In this document: piece by piece, positions 44,321 through 52,739 of the stretch
Layout of the letters: every line of letters begins with the position of its first letter
Numbering within the stretch: position 1 is the first letter of the stretch
Assembly (NCBI RefSeq): GCF_026020075.1
Contig: NZ_CP102772.1
Span: 5,605,501-5,669,500, forward strand
Origin: Bosea sp. NBC_00550
GTDB taxonomy: Bacteria; Pseudomonadota; Alphaproteobacteria; Rhizobiales; Beijerinckiaceae
Length of the DNA: 64,000 nucleotides
Reading direction: 5' to 3'
Program-made: the position numbers and the translations under genes
Notes under the pieces: model-generated
What the model was told of the DNA's origin: nothing
The model's input: the letters and a program-made list of their open reading frames with translations, nothing else
Databases searched by the model: none

Positions 44321-45379
44321 CTACAGCCAGCCATTGCGCTTGAAGCGCCAGTACAGGATGGCGCAGGACGTGACGATGACCGAGAGCACGGCGTAGTAGC
44401 CGTAATGGAGTTCGAGTTCCGGCATGTTCTTGAAATTCATGCCGTAAACGCCAGCGACGGCCGTCGGGACCGCCAGGATGGCGGCCCATGACGCCAGCCT
44501 CTTGGTGATCGCATTCTCCTGGCCCTGGCCGACGAGCAGGCTCGCTTCGAAAGCGAAGGCCAGCACCTCGCGCAAACTGTCGATCTTCTCCTGCACGGTG
44601 CGGACATGGTCGGTGACGTCCCGAAACATCGGCGCGAGCGTCGGCCGCACCTGCGGCACGCTGCCATTGGTCAGCCGCTGGCAGACATCGACCAGTGGCG
44701 CGATGGCGTTGCGCAGGCGCAGCAGGTCGCGCCTGAGCATGTAGAGCCGCTCGATATCGGCGCGAGCCATCGGCCTGGCGAGAACCATGTCCTCGATCTC
44801 CTCGACCTCTTCATGGATCGCCTCGAGCACCGGCATGTAGTTGTCGACGATGAAATCGAGGATCGCATAGAGGATGAAGTCCTCGCCCTTCGCCAGCGAG
44901 GTCGGGCAGGTTTCCCAGTGCTGCCGGACCGATGTGTACGAGGTCGAGGCACCGTGGCGCACGCTGACGATGTAGCCGCGGCCGACGAAGATATGCGTCT
45001 CGCCGAAGGCGATACGGCCCTCGATCAACTGCGCGGTGCGCGCCACCACGAACAGGGCGTCGCCATATTGCTCCAGCTTGGGGCGCTGATGGGCGTTCGT
45101 CGCGTCCTCGACCGCCAGGGGATGCAGGTTGAACTGCTGCTGCACGCATTTGAGCAGGGCGGCTTCGGGTTCCAGCAGCCCGATCCAGACGACATGGCCG
45201 TCTTTCTGCGCCCAGTCCCCGGCTTCCTCCACCGGAATATCGGCGATGCGGACGCCATGGGCATAGACGCTCGATGCGACGACGCCGGCCGCATGGACGT
45301 GGCCCGGTTCGGCGGCAGCGTCACGGGGCCGTTGTTCCGGAGCCACCGAAGCGGCGAACCTGACATTCGAGACTGCCAT
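44321..45379 (-). CDS. CorA family divalent cation transporter, second copy
   Basis: A 352-residue CorA-type protein with a long cytoplasmic domain and two C-terminal membrane helices; YGMNFKNMPEL is the gate signature, and the protein ends YWRFKRNGWL. Its N-terminus is extended and Ala-rich. It is distinct from the CorA at 41507 in sequence, so this is not a recent duplication. It converges with the SLC13-like pseudogene, 29 bases apart. Confidence 0.93.
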   Translation of the reverse strand: MAVSNVRFAASVAPEQRPRDAAAEPGHVHAAGVVASSVYAHGVRIADIPVEEAGDWAQKDGHVVWIGLLEPEAALLKCVQQQFNLHPLAVEDATNAHQRPKLEQYGDALFVVARTAQLIEGRIAFGETHIFVGRGYIVSVRHGASTSYTSVRQHWETCPTSLAKGEDFILYAILDFIVDNYMPVLEAIHEEVEEIEDMVLARPMARADIERLYMLRRDLLRLRNAIAPLVDVCQRLTNGSVPQVRPTLAPMFRDVTDHVRTVQEKIDSLREVLAFAFEASLLVGQGQENAITKRLASWAAILAVPTAVAGVYGMNFKNMPELELHYGYYAVLSVIVTSCAILYWRFKRNGWL

Positions 45380-45491
45380 GCGACCACCTCGTCGATCGCG
45401 GGATAACCAAAGGGCAGGCTAGAACTGTTGCAGCCCGGTGGAAATCACTTTTCTGGCAAAATGACCCGGGTGCCGGCGGGTCCGCCGACTC

Positions 45492-46538
45492 TTACGCCAG
45501 CACCTTCGACATGACCTGCTTCAGGCTGGAATCGTCCCGCTCCAGCCAGCCCGGCACCGGCAGGTCTTTCGAGCGCAGGAATTCCGGGTTGAACAGCTTC
45601 GACTGGTAGCGCGTGCCGTAATCGCAGAGCACGGTCACGATCGTGTGGCCGGGGCCCATCTGCTTCGCCAGTCGAATCGCGCCGGCGACGTTGATGCCGG
45701 ACGAGCCGCCGAGACAGAGTCCCTCGTGCTCCAGGAGATCGAAGACGATCTGCACCGCCTCCGCATCCGGGATCTGGAAGCCGGCATCGACAGCCAGACC
45801 TTCGAGGTTGGCGGTGATCCGCCCCTGGCCGATGCCCTCGGTGATCGACGAGCCTTCCGATTTGAGCACGCCGCTCGTGTAATAGGAGTAGAGCGCCGCG
45901 CCCATCGGGTCGGCGAGCCCGATCATCACCTTCGGATTGCGCGCCTTGAGGGCGATGCCGACGCCAGCGAGCGTGCCGCCCGAGCCGACGGCGCAGATGA
46001 AGCCGTCGACCTTGCCAGCCGTCTGATCCCAGATCTCCGGGCCGGTCGTGTCGATATGGCCCTGACGATTGGCGGTATTGTCGAACTGGTTGGCCCAGAC
46101 GGCGCCGTTCGGCTCGGTCTTCGCCAGCTCTTCGGCGAGCCGGCCGGAAACCTTCACATAGTTGTTCGGGTTGGCGTAGGGCGCGGCCGGCACCTCGACC
46201 AGCGTCGCGCCGGCGAGCCGCAGCATGTCCTTCTTTTCCTGGCTCTGCGTATCGGGGATCACGATCACCGAGCGATAGCCCAGCGCGTTGCCGACGAGCG
46301 CGATGCCGATGCCGGTATTGCCCGCCGTGCCCTCGACGATGACGCCGCCCGGCTTGAGCTGCCCCTTTGCCTCGGCGTCGCGGATGATGGCGAGCGCGGC
46401 GCGATCCTTCACCGACTGACCGGGATTCATGAACTCGGCCTTGCCGAGGATGGCGCAGCCGGTCTCCGCCGAAGCGCGCGCGAGCTTGATGAGCGGGGTG
46501 TTGCCGATGGCTTCGATGACGCCGTCGCGGATGGTCAT
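45492..46538 (-). CDS. cysK: Cysteine synthase A type
   Basis: Makes cysteine from O-acetylserine and sulfide with pyridoxal phosphate. The 348-residue protein has the PLP lysine in PGQSVKDRAAL, the substrate loop EGTAGNTGIGIAL, the phosphate-binding GSGGTLAGVG and a C-terminal SSGINVAGAIRLA. The length is slightly above classical CysK (about 310-325) and fits the longer alphaproteobacterial paralogue. The start at 46538 (MTIRDGVIEAIGNTPL) matches the family. It is divergent from the RNA methyltransferase gene. Confidence 0.93.
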   Translation of the reverse strand: MTIRDGVIEAIGNTPLIKLARASAETGCAILGKAEFMNPGQSVKDRAALAIIRDAEAKGQLKPGGVIVEGTAGNTGIGIALVGNALGYRSVIVIPDTQSQEKKDMLRLAGATLVEVPAAPYANPNNYVKVSGRLAEELAKTEPNGAVWANQFDNTANRQGHIDTTGPEIWDQTAGKVDGFICAVGSGGTLAGVGIALKARNPKVMIGLADPMGAALYSYYTSGVLKSEGSSITEGIGQGRITANLEGLAVDAGFQIPDAEAVQIVFDLLEHEGLCLGGSSGINVAGAIRLAKQMGPGHTIVTVLCDYGTRYQSKLFNPEFLRSKDLPVPGWLERDDSSLKQVMSKVLA

Positions 46539-46678
46539 GGCGAAATTTCCCAATTCGTCCTCGACCTGATAGGCGAAAGCCTTGTTCCCGTCATCAGCAG
46601 GCCGGCGCCGTGCCGGAAATTGTCATCATGCCCGCCGTCCGTACGAATCCGCCGCAGGGTTCCGCACCGAAACTTGAC

Positions 46679-47914
46679 ATGAACGAGACGCTGGTCATCG
46701 ATCGCCTCGGACAGCGCGGCGACGGCGTCGTGCAGGCGCCTTCCGGCCAGGTGTTCGTGCCCTATGCGTTGCCGGGCGAGACGGTGCGTGCCGTGGTCGA
46801 TGGCGAGCGCGGCCAGCTCGTCGAGATCATCGCGTCCGCTTCCCGCATCGCCGCGATCTGCCCGCTCTTTACCCGGTGCGGCGGCTGCGCCGCGCAGCAC
46901 ATGGCGCCCGGCCTCTATCGCGAATGGAAGCGCCAGCAGGTCGTGACGGCACTGAGCCGCGCCGGCGTCGAGGCGCCTGTCGCCGATCTGATCGATGCCC
47001 ATGGCGAGGGCCGTCGCCGCGTCACCTTCCATGCCCGCCGGCAGGGCGAGACCATGTTGGTCGGCTTCATGGCGGCGCGCAGCCATGAACTGATCGCCGT
47101 CGAAGCCTGCCCGGTTCTGGCGCCGGGGCTGGCGCGGGCGCCGGCCGTCGCGCAGATGCTGGCGAACCGCATGGGCGGAGCGAACAAGCCGCTGGATATC
47201 CAGATCACCGCCTCCGAAGCCGGGCTCGATGTCGATATGCGCGGCCATGGCCCGCTCGGCGACAAGCTCAGGCTCGCCTTGACCCAACTCGCGGAACGGC
47301 TGGATCTCGCACGGCTCTCCAACCATGGCGAGATCGTCGTCGAGCGTCGCCCGCCCTTGCAGCATATGGGCAAGGCCCTGGTCGCGCCGGCCGCAGGCGG
47401 TTTCCTGCAGGCGACGGCAGCTGGCGAGGAGATTCTGGCCGGGCTTGTCATGGCGGCGCTGCCGAAGGGCAAACGCGTCGCCGATCTCTTCGCCGGCTGC
47501 GGCCCGTTCAGCTTCCGCCTCGCCGAGCGCATGCAGGTCCTCGCCATCGAGAGCGACAAGGCGGCGACGCTGGCGCTGAGCCGGGGAGCAGGGGCGACGC
47601 AAGGCCTCAAGCCCGTCACGACCGAGACGCGCGATCTCTTCCGCCGTCCGCTGCTGGAGCATGAGCTCAACGGCTTCGACGCCATCGTGCTCGATCCGCC
47701 GCGCGCCGGTGCGGAGGCGCAGGTCAAGCGATTGGCGGCCTCGAAGGTCAGGGACGTGATCTACGTCTCCTGCGACGCCGGCAGCTTCGCGCGCGACGCT
47801 GCGACGCTGGCTGCGGGCGGATATGCGCTGGAAGGCGTGACACCGGTCGACCAGTTCCGCTATTCCGCCCATGTCGAACTTGTCGGCGTCTTCCGGCGCG
47901 GCAAGAAGGGCTGA
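46679..47914 (+). CDS. RumA/RlmD-type 23S rRNA or tRNA (uracil-5)-methyltransferase
   Basis: A 411-residue SAM-dependent RNA uridine C5 methyltransferase. It has an N-terminal TRAM-like part (LVIDRLGQRGDGVVQ), Fe-S cysteines in CPLFTRCGGCAAQH and EACPVL, SAM motif VADLFAGCGPFSFRLAE, and the catalytic region with DPPRAGAEAQVKRL and SCDAGSFARD (nucleophilic Cys). The start is uncertain: ATG 46679 matches the usual family N-terminus; ATG 46628 and GTG 46610 are also open. The exact target cannot be told by eye. Confidence 0.88.
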   Translation: MNETLVIDRLGQRGDGVVQAPSGQVFVPYALPGETVRAVVDGERGQLVEIIASASRIAAICPLFTRCGGCAAQHMAPGLYREWKRQQVVTALSRAGVEAPVADLIDAHGEGRRRVTFHARRQGETMLVGFMAARSHELIAVEACPVLAPGLARAPAVAQMLANRMGGANKPLDIQITASEAGLDVDMRGHGPLGDKLRLALTQLAERLDLARLSNHGEIVVERRPPLQHMGKALVAPAAGGFLQATAAGEEILAGLVMAALPKGKRVADLFAGCGPFSFRLAERMQVLAIESDKAATLALSRGAGATQGLKPVTTETRDLFRRPLLEHELNGFDAIVLDPPRAGAEAQVKRLAASKVRDVIYVSCDAGSFARDAATLAAGGYALEGVTPVDQFRYSAHVELVGVFRRGKKG

Positions 47915-47929
47915 GGGCAGGGCTTCAGG

Positions 47930-49342
47930 ATGAGTGCAATTCTCGATCGCATGGCCGGTATCGTCGGTGCGAAGAACATCATCACCGATGCCGACGCGAT
48001 GGTGCCCTATCTCAAGGAGTGGCGCGATCTCTTCCGTGGCAAGGCTCAAGGCATCGTTCGCCCCGGCTCCACAGCTGAGGTTGCCGAGCTGGTGAAGCTC
48101 GCGGCCGAGACCGGCACGACGCTGGTGCCGCAAGGCGGCAATACCGGCCTCGTCGGCGGCCAGATCCCGACCGCGGATGGCAGGGAGGTCATCCTCTCGC
48201 TGCAGCGCCTCGACAAGGTCCGCACCGTCGACACCGAAGGCGATACGATGATCGTCGAGGCCGGCGTCACCCTGAAGCGGGCGCAGGATGCGGCCGAGGC
48301 TGCCGGGCGCCTGTTCCCGCTCTCGCTCGCTTCCGAGGGCTCCTGCACGATCGGCGGCAACCTCGCCACCAATGCCGGCGGCACCGCCGTGCTCGCCTAT
48401 GGCAATGCCCGCGAACTCTGCATGGGCCTGGAAGTTGTGCTGCCGGACGGCCGCATCTGGAACGGGCTGCGCCAGCTCCGCAAGGACAACACCGGCTACG
48501 ATCTGAAGAACCTCTTCATCGGCGCCGAAGGCACGCTCGGCATCATCACGGCCGCGGTGCTCAAGCTCTTCCCGCTGCCGGCGGCGCGCGCCACGGCCTT
48601 CCTCGCCGTGCCCAGCCCGGAAGCGGCGCTGGAGCTGCTGAACGATGCCAAGGCCGGCGCAGGCGGCACGCTCACCACCTTCGAGTTGATGCCGCGCGTC
48701 GGGCTCGAATTCGTCCTGCGCCACGCCTCCGGCGCGCGCGACCCGCTCTCGGAGCCGTCGCCCTGGTATGTACTGATGGAGGTTTCGGCTCAAGTTGCCG
48801 CCGGGCTCGACGAGCATGTCGAGGCCTTCCTCGGCGACGCCCTGGAGAAGGGCATCGTCACCGACGCTGCACTCGCCGGCTCGCTGACCCAGCGCGCCGA
48901 TTTCTGGAAGCTGCGCGAGATGATGTCGGAGGTGCAGACCTATGAGGGCGGCTCGATCAAGCACGACGTTTCCGTGCCGATCCATGCCACGCCGGAGTTT
49001 CTGAAGCGCGCCATCGCGGTGGTGGAGGCGATGGTGCCGGGCTGCCGGCCGGTGCCTTTCGGCCATCTCGGCGACGGCAACATCCATTTCAACATCAGCC
49101 AGCCCGTGGGCGCGGACAAGGCCGCCTATCTTGCCCGCTGGAGCGAGATGAACGAGGCGGTGCATGCCATCGTCACCGAGCTGCATGGCTCGATCTCGGC
49201 CGAGCACGGCATCGGCCGCCTCAAGCGCGACCTGTTGCCGGGCGTGAAGGATCCGGTCGAGCTCGATCTGATGCGCACGCTGAAGAAGACGCTCGATCCG
49301 AAAGGGATTCTGAACCCGGGCTCGGTGCTGGCGCAGGGCTGA
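47930..49342 (+). CDS. FAD-binding dehydrogenase of the D-2-hydroxyglutarate/D-lactate type
   Basis: A 470-residue flavoenzyme of the vanillyl-alcohol-oxidase fold. FAD contacts are visible in VPQGGNTGLVGGQIP and EGSCTIGGNLATNAGG; the C-terminal substrate part has PFGHLGDGNIHFNI and SISAEHGIGRLKRD, the metal- and flavin-site motifs of D-2-hydroxyacid dehydrogenases such as D-2-hydroxyglutarate dehydrogenase. It follows the methyltransferase gene by 15 bases on the same strand, so the two are probably co-transcribed. Confidence 0.9.
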   Translation: MSAILDRMAGIVGAKNIITDADAMVPYLKEWRDLFRGKAQGIVRPGSTAEVAELVKLAAETGTTLVPQGGNTGLVGGQIPTADGREVILSLQRLDKVRTVDTEGDTMIVEAGVTLKRAQDAAEAAGRLFPLSLASEGSCTIGGNLATNAGGTAVLAYGNARELCMGLEVVLPDGRIWNGLRQLRKDNTGYDLKNLFIGAEGTLGIITAAVLKLFPLPAARATAFLAVPSPEAALELLNDAKAGAGGTLTTFELMPRVGLEFVLRHASGARDPLSEPSPWYVLMEVSAQVAAGLDEHVEAFLGDALEKGIVTDAALAGSLTQRADFWKLREMMSEVQTYEGGSIKHDVSVPIHATPEFLKRAIAVVEAMVPGCRPVPFGHLGDGNIHFNISQPVGADKAAYLARWSEMNEAVHAIVTELHGSISAEHGIGRLKRDLLPGVKDPVELDLMRTLKKTLDPKGILNPGSVLAQG

Positions 49343-49357
49343 GCCCGCTGGGCGCAC

Positions 49358-49457
49358 GTCATGCTCGGGCTTGGCCCGAGCATCTGGCGCAGGAGGTTCC
49401 AGCGCCTCGTTCAGCCGGAGGTCCCCGGGTCTGCGCTTCGCTCCGCCCGAGAATGAC
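49358..49457. repeat. Short cloverleaf-type palindrome upstream of the ABC operon
   Basis: It begins GTCATGCTCGGGC and ends GCCCGAGAATGAC. The left flank folds as CTCGGGC-TTG-GCCCGAG (49364-49380). The right flank carries GCGCTTCGCTCCGC, the reverse complement of the GAAGCGAAGCGGAG-type motif in the element at 16711. It is related to, but shorter than, the GTCATTCCGGGG copies. Confidence 0.65.
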
Positions 49458-49543
49458 GGCAGCTTAATGAGCAGCCTGCCGCGCGCAAATACTCCTCCGA
49501 GCTTCTCTGCCTAAAAAAATGGCAGGACCAGTCTTCCGCCTGA

Positions 49544-49572
49544 TTGACCGCTTTTCGCCGCGTCTCTAGCCT
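49544..49572 (+). promoter_or_regulatory. Candidate sigma-70 promoter of the ABC operon
   Basis: TTGACC (49544-49549), a 17-base spacer and TAGCCT (49567-49572), 36 bases before the start of the substrate-binding protein. The -35 box is good and the -10 box is weak, so this is a possible promoter only. Confidence 0.35.
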
Positions 49573-49607
49573 TCGGCCCATAAAGAAAACATGAGGGGTT
49601 GGCTGGA

Positions 49608-50681
49608 ATGATCGGCGTGGCGCGGATGCTGTCGAATTGCGCATGGGCGAAGGGCTTTGGGCCGACGCGGCGCAGCCTTGTCGGCGCGGCTTTGGTCGGA
49701 GCGGCTGCGTTGGCCGGCGCGATGCCCGCGGCCGCCCAGACCCCTATCAAGTTCACGCTCGACTGGGTCTTCCAGGGGCCGACCTCGCCCTTCCTCGTCG
49801 CGCTCGACAAGGGTTACTACAAGGCCGAGGGGCTCGACGTCACGATGGATCCCGGCCAGGGCTCGGCCGGCGCCGTCCAGCGCGTCGCCACAGGCGCTTA
49901 CGACATCGGCTTCGCCGACGTGAACTCGCTGATCGAGTACAACGCCAAGAACGCCGGCAAGGAGATCCTCTGCGTCTTCATGGCCTATGATTTCCCGCCC
50001 TTCGGCGTCCATGCGCTGAAGAAGAGCGGCATCGCCAAGCCGGGCGATCTCGCCGGCAAGAAGCTCGGCGCCCCCGTCTTCGACGCCTCCTTCCGGCTGT
50101 TCCCGGCCTTCGCCAAGAAGGTGGGGCTCGACGCCGCGAGTGTCCAGCACGTCAACCTGACGCCGCAATTGCGCGAGCAATCGCTGGTCCAGGGCACGGT
50201 CGATTTCATCTCCGGCCACTATTTCTCGTCGATCCTCGACCTGAAGGCGCGCGGCGTGAAGGCGGAGGACGTCGTCTCGTTCAACTATTCCGACTTCAAG
50301 ATGGACGTGTACGGCAACGGCATCATCGTCTCGCCGGCGCTGGCGGCGAAGCCCGAGGTCGTGACCGGCTTCCTGCGCGCCACCGCCAAGGCCTGGAAGG
50401 AGGTCGCCGCCAATCCGGCGCTCGGCATCGCCGCCGCCAAGAAGCGCGACCCGCTGATCGATGAGAAGCTGGAAACCGAGCGCCTCGACATGTCGCTGAG
50501 GCTGAACGTGCTGACGCCCTTCGTGAAGGAGAACGGCATGGGCGACGTCGAGCCGGCCCGCTTCGCCCGCTCGGTCAAGGACGTCGCCGAAGCCTTCGGC
50601 CTGCCTGCGGCTCCCGAGCCGGACAAGGTCTTCACCGGCAAGTTCCTGCCGCCGAAGGCCGAGCGGATGGTCGCGCCCTGA
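49608..50681 (+). CDS. ABC transporter substrate-binding protein, NitT/TauT (NMT1/THI5-like) type
   Basis: A 357-residue periplasmic binding protein. A twin-arginine-like leader (PTRRSLVGAALVGA) ends with AAAQ at about residue 44. The mature protein begins FTLDWVFQGPTSPFLVALDK, the NMT1/THI5-like pattern used for nitrate, sulfonates, bicarbonate and pyrimidine thiamine precursors. It is followed by an ATPase and permease of the same family, with palindromic elements in both gaps. No thiamine riboswitch is visible upstream, so the pyrimidine role is not supported. The substrate is unknown. Confidence 0.88.
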   Translation: MIGVARMLSNCAWAKGFGPTRRSLVGAALVGAAALAGAMPAAAQTPIKFTLDWVFQGPTSPFLVALDKGYYKAEGLDVTMDPGQGSAGAVQRVATGAYDIGFADVNSLIEYNAKNAGKEILCVFMAYDFPPFGVHALKKSGIAKPGDLAGKKLGAPVFDASFRLFPAFAKKVGLDAASVQHVNLTPQLREQSLVQGTVDFISGHYFSSILDLKARGVKAEDVVSFNYSDFKMDVYGNGIIVSPALAAKPEVVTGFLRATAKAWKEVAANPALGIAAAKKRDPLIDEKLETERLDMSLRLNVLTPFVKENGMGDVEPARFARSVKDVAEAFGLPAAPEPDKVFTGKFLPPKAERMVAP

Positions 50682-50689
50682 CCGCTGCC

Positions 50690-50766
50690 GTCATGGCCGG
50701 GCCTGACCCGGCCATCTCCTTGGAGCCCTTCCTTCCCGAGATTCTCGGGGCAAGCCCGAGAATGAC
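50690..50766. repeat. Short cloverleaf-type palindrome in the ABC operon (binding protein to ATPase gap)
   Basis: It begins GTCATGGCCGGG and ends CCCGAGAATGAC. The left flank folds as GGCCGGG-CCTGA-CCCGGCC (50695-50713) and the right as TTCTCGGG-GCAAG-CCCGAGAA (50742-50762). It fills almost the whole 91-base gap between the two genes. Confidence 0.7.
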
Positions 50767-50772
50767 GCCCGG

Positions 50773-51573
50773 ATGGCCGTGACAACAGAACCGCCTCTCG
50801 TCGAGCTGCGTCAGGTCAGCCTCGCCTATGGCAGCGGCCCTTCGCGCATGCAGGCGCTGGAGGATGCGACGCTCTCCATCGCCAAGGGCGAATTCATCGC
50901 CGTGGTCGGGCCTTCCGGCTGCGGCAAGTCGACCCTGATGAAGCTCGTCACCGGGCTGCTGCCGCCCACCGGCGGCGAGGTACGGGTCCACGGGCAGGTG
51001 GTCAAGGGTCCGATCCGCGGCGTCGGCATGGCCTTCCAGGCGCCGACGCTGATGCCCTGGCGCACGACGCTCGACAACATCCTGCTGCCGCTCGAGGTGG
51101 TCGAGCCGCACAAGCGGCGCTTCCGCGCCAACAAGGCCGAATATGTCGCGCGCGTCGAGGCGTTGCTGGCCTCGGTCGGTCTCGGCGGCTTCGGCGAGAA
51201 ATACCCGTGGCAGCTCTCGGGCGGCATGCAGCAGCGCTCCAGCCTGTGCCGGGCGCTCATCCACGACCCCGACATCCTGATGCTAGACGAGCCCTTCGGC
51301 GCGCTCGACGCCTTCACGCGCGAGGAGCTCTGGGGCGTGATGCAGAAGCTCTGGATGGAGCGCCGCTTCACCGCCGTGCTCGTGACGCACGACCTGCGCG
51401 AGGCGGTCTATCTCGCCGACACCGTCTATGTGATGAGCCGCCGCCCAGGGAAGATCGTCAAGATCCGCAGGATCGAGCTGCCCCGCCCGCGCACGCTGGA
51501 GACGACCTTCACGGTCGAGTTCGTCGACATCGTCCACGAACTGCGCGAGCGCATCCATCTGGAGCATGCGTGA
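50773..51573 (+). CDS. ABC transporter ATP-binding protein, NitT/TauT type
   Basis: A 266-residue ATPase. Walker A is GPSGCGKST, the Q loop is in AFQAPTLMPWRT, the signature is LSGGMQQR, Walker B is ILMLDEPFGALD and the switch His is in LVTHDLREA. The family style (LMPWRTTLDNI) is typical of SsuB/TauB/NrtD. The start at 50773 lies seven bases after a palindromic repeat that fills the gap to the binding-protein gene. Confidence 0.93.
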   Translation: MAVTTEPPLVELRQVSLAYGSGPSRMQALEDATLSIAKGEFIAVVGPSGCGKSTLMKLVTGLLPPTGGEVRVHGQVVKGPIRGVGMAFQAPTLMPWRTTLDNILLPLEVVEPHKRRFRANKAEYVARVEALLASVGLGGFGEKYPWQLSGGMQQRSSLCRALIHDPDILMLDEPFGALDAFTREELWGVMQKLWMERRFTAVLVTHDLREAVYLADTVYVMSRRPGKIVKIRRIELPRPRTLETTFTVEFVDIVHELRERIHLEHA

Positions 51574-51600
51574 CCATGACCTGTGATCATGGACGCTCGC

Positions 51601-51749
51601 CGTCATTCCGGGGCCCCGCGTCAGCGGCGAGTCCGGAACCCATGAACACGCCGCTGCTTGATGAAGCGCGACGGCGACTTGCGCCTGCTCCGGCTCCCAC
51701 GGTCTTCATGGGTTCCGTGCTCATGCCTGCGGCATGCCCCGGAATGACG
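51601..51749. repeat. Cloverleaf palindromic repeat, copy 3 (ATPase to permease gap)
   Basis: Outer stem GTCATTCCGGGGC (51602-51614) with its complement ending at 51748. The left hairpin is CCGC-GTCA-GCGG (51616-51627), the right hairpin CATGCC-TGC-GGCATG (51722-51736). The central stem uses the GGAACCCATGAA/TTCATGGGTTCC sequence, the second subtype, shared with copy 6. It occupies most of the gap between two genes of one operon. Confidence 0.85.
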
Positions 51750-51759
51750 GAGTAGTCCG

Positions 51760-52536
51760 ATGACCGAGACGCAAAGGCGCCTGCTGCTGGTCGCCATGCC
51801 CTGGCTCGCCATGATCGGCCTGCTGCTGATCTGGGAGCTGGCCTGCATCGTTTTCGATGTGCCGGAGATTCTGGCGCCGCGCCCGACGCGGATCATCGAG
51901 ACGATGATCCTGCGCTGGGACATCCTGCTGCGCTTCTGCCTGGAGACGCTCTGGACCACCCTGATCGGCTTCGCGCTGGCGATCGGTTTCGGCCTGCTGC
52001 TCGGCCTCGCCATCGGCGCCTCGCCCTTCGTCTATTCGGGTCTCTACCCGCTGCTGATCGCCTTCAACGCGATCCCGAAGGTGGCCATCGTGCCGATCCT
52101 GATGATCTGGGTCGGCGTCGGCGCCTTGCCGGCGGTGATCACCGCCTTCGTCATCTCCTTCTTTCCCATCGTCGTGAATGTTGCCACGGGGCTCGCCACC
52201 ATCGAGCCTGAGATGCGCGACGTGATGCGCTCGCTCGGCGCGAGCCAATGGCAGATCCTGACCAAGGTCGGTGTTCCCCGCGCCATGCCCTATCTCTTCG
52301 CCAGCCTGAAGGTCGCGGTGACGCTCGCCTTCGTCGGCTCGGTGCTGTCCGAGACGGTTGGCGGCAATCGCGGCATCGGCTTCCTGATGCTCTCGGCCGG
52401 CGCGCGCAACGACGCGCCGACGACCTTCGCCGGCCTGTTCTCCATCGCCATCATGGGCATGGCGCTCTATGCGCTCTGCGCCCTGGTCGAGCGACGGATG
52501 ACCCGCTGGGCCTTCCGCGGCGAGATCGTCGCCTGA
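51760..52536 (+). CDS. ABC transporter permease, NitT/TauT type
   Basis: A 258-residue inner-membrane permease with about six helices. The EAA loop reads EMRDVMRSLGASQWQILTKV, which couples to the ATPase. PKVAIVPILMIWVGVGALPA is typical of SsuC/TauC/NrtB. It is the last gene of the operon; the gap to the ATPase gene is 186 bases and holds a complete palindromic repeat, so full co-transcription is not certain but is likely. Confidence 0.93.
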   Translation: MTETQRRLLLVAMPWLAMIGLLLIWELACIVFDVPEILAPRPTRIIETMILRWDILLRFCLETLWTTLIGFALAIGFGLLLGLAIGASPFVYSGLYPLLIAFNAIPKVAIVPILMIWVGVGALPAVITAFVISFFPIVVNVATGLATIEPEMRDVMRSLGASQWQILTKVGVPRAMPYLFASLKVAVTLAFVGSVLSETVGGNRGIGFLMLSAGARNDAPTTFAGLFSIAIMGMALYALCALVERRMTRWAFRGEIVA

Positions 52537-52570
52537 GATTTCCCGGCTGGGCTGCCCTCGGAGCCGCCCC

Positions 52571-52716
52571 GTCATTCCGGGGCATGGCGAAGCCATGAGC
52601 CCGCAACCCAGAACCGATCCGCCCCATCGTAACGCGGGCTGGTCGTCTACATCTTCTCGATGAACGGCATCGGTTCTTGGTTCCGGGCTCGATCCTTCGG
52701 ATCGGCCCGGAATGAC
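52571..52716. repeat. Cloverleaf palindromic repeat, copy 4 (downstream of the permease)
   Basis: Outer stem GTCATTCCGGGGC with GGCCCGGAATGAC at the right end (52704-52716, one change). The left hairpin is CATGGC-GAA-GCCATG (52583-52597) and the right CGATCC-TTC-GGATCG (52690-52704). The central stem carries the AGAACCGAT/ATCGGTTCT subtype. It lies between convergent genes. Confidence 0.83.
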
Positions 52717-52739
52717 GGGGAGATTCCTCGCAAAATGTT

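Noticed and set aside
46535..49357. 940-codon open frame on the minus strand across the RNA methyltransferase and dehydrogenase genes
   Set aside because: It crosses two well-supported genes on the plus strand and its product has no recognisable motif. It is a third-position GC artefact.
49343..49607. Thiamine pyrophosphate riboswitch before the NMT1/THI5-like ABC operon
   Set aside because: The conserved TPP elements (CTGAGA and the GAACCTGAT-type stretch) are not present. The region holds a palindromic repeat and a possible promoter instead.
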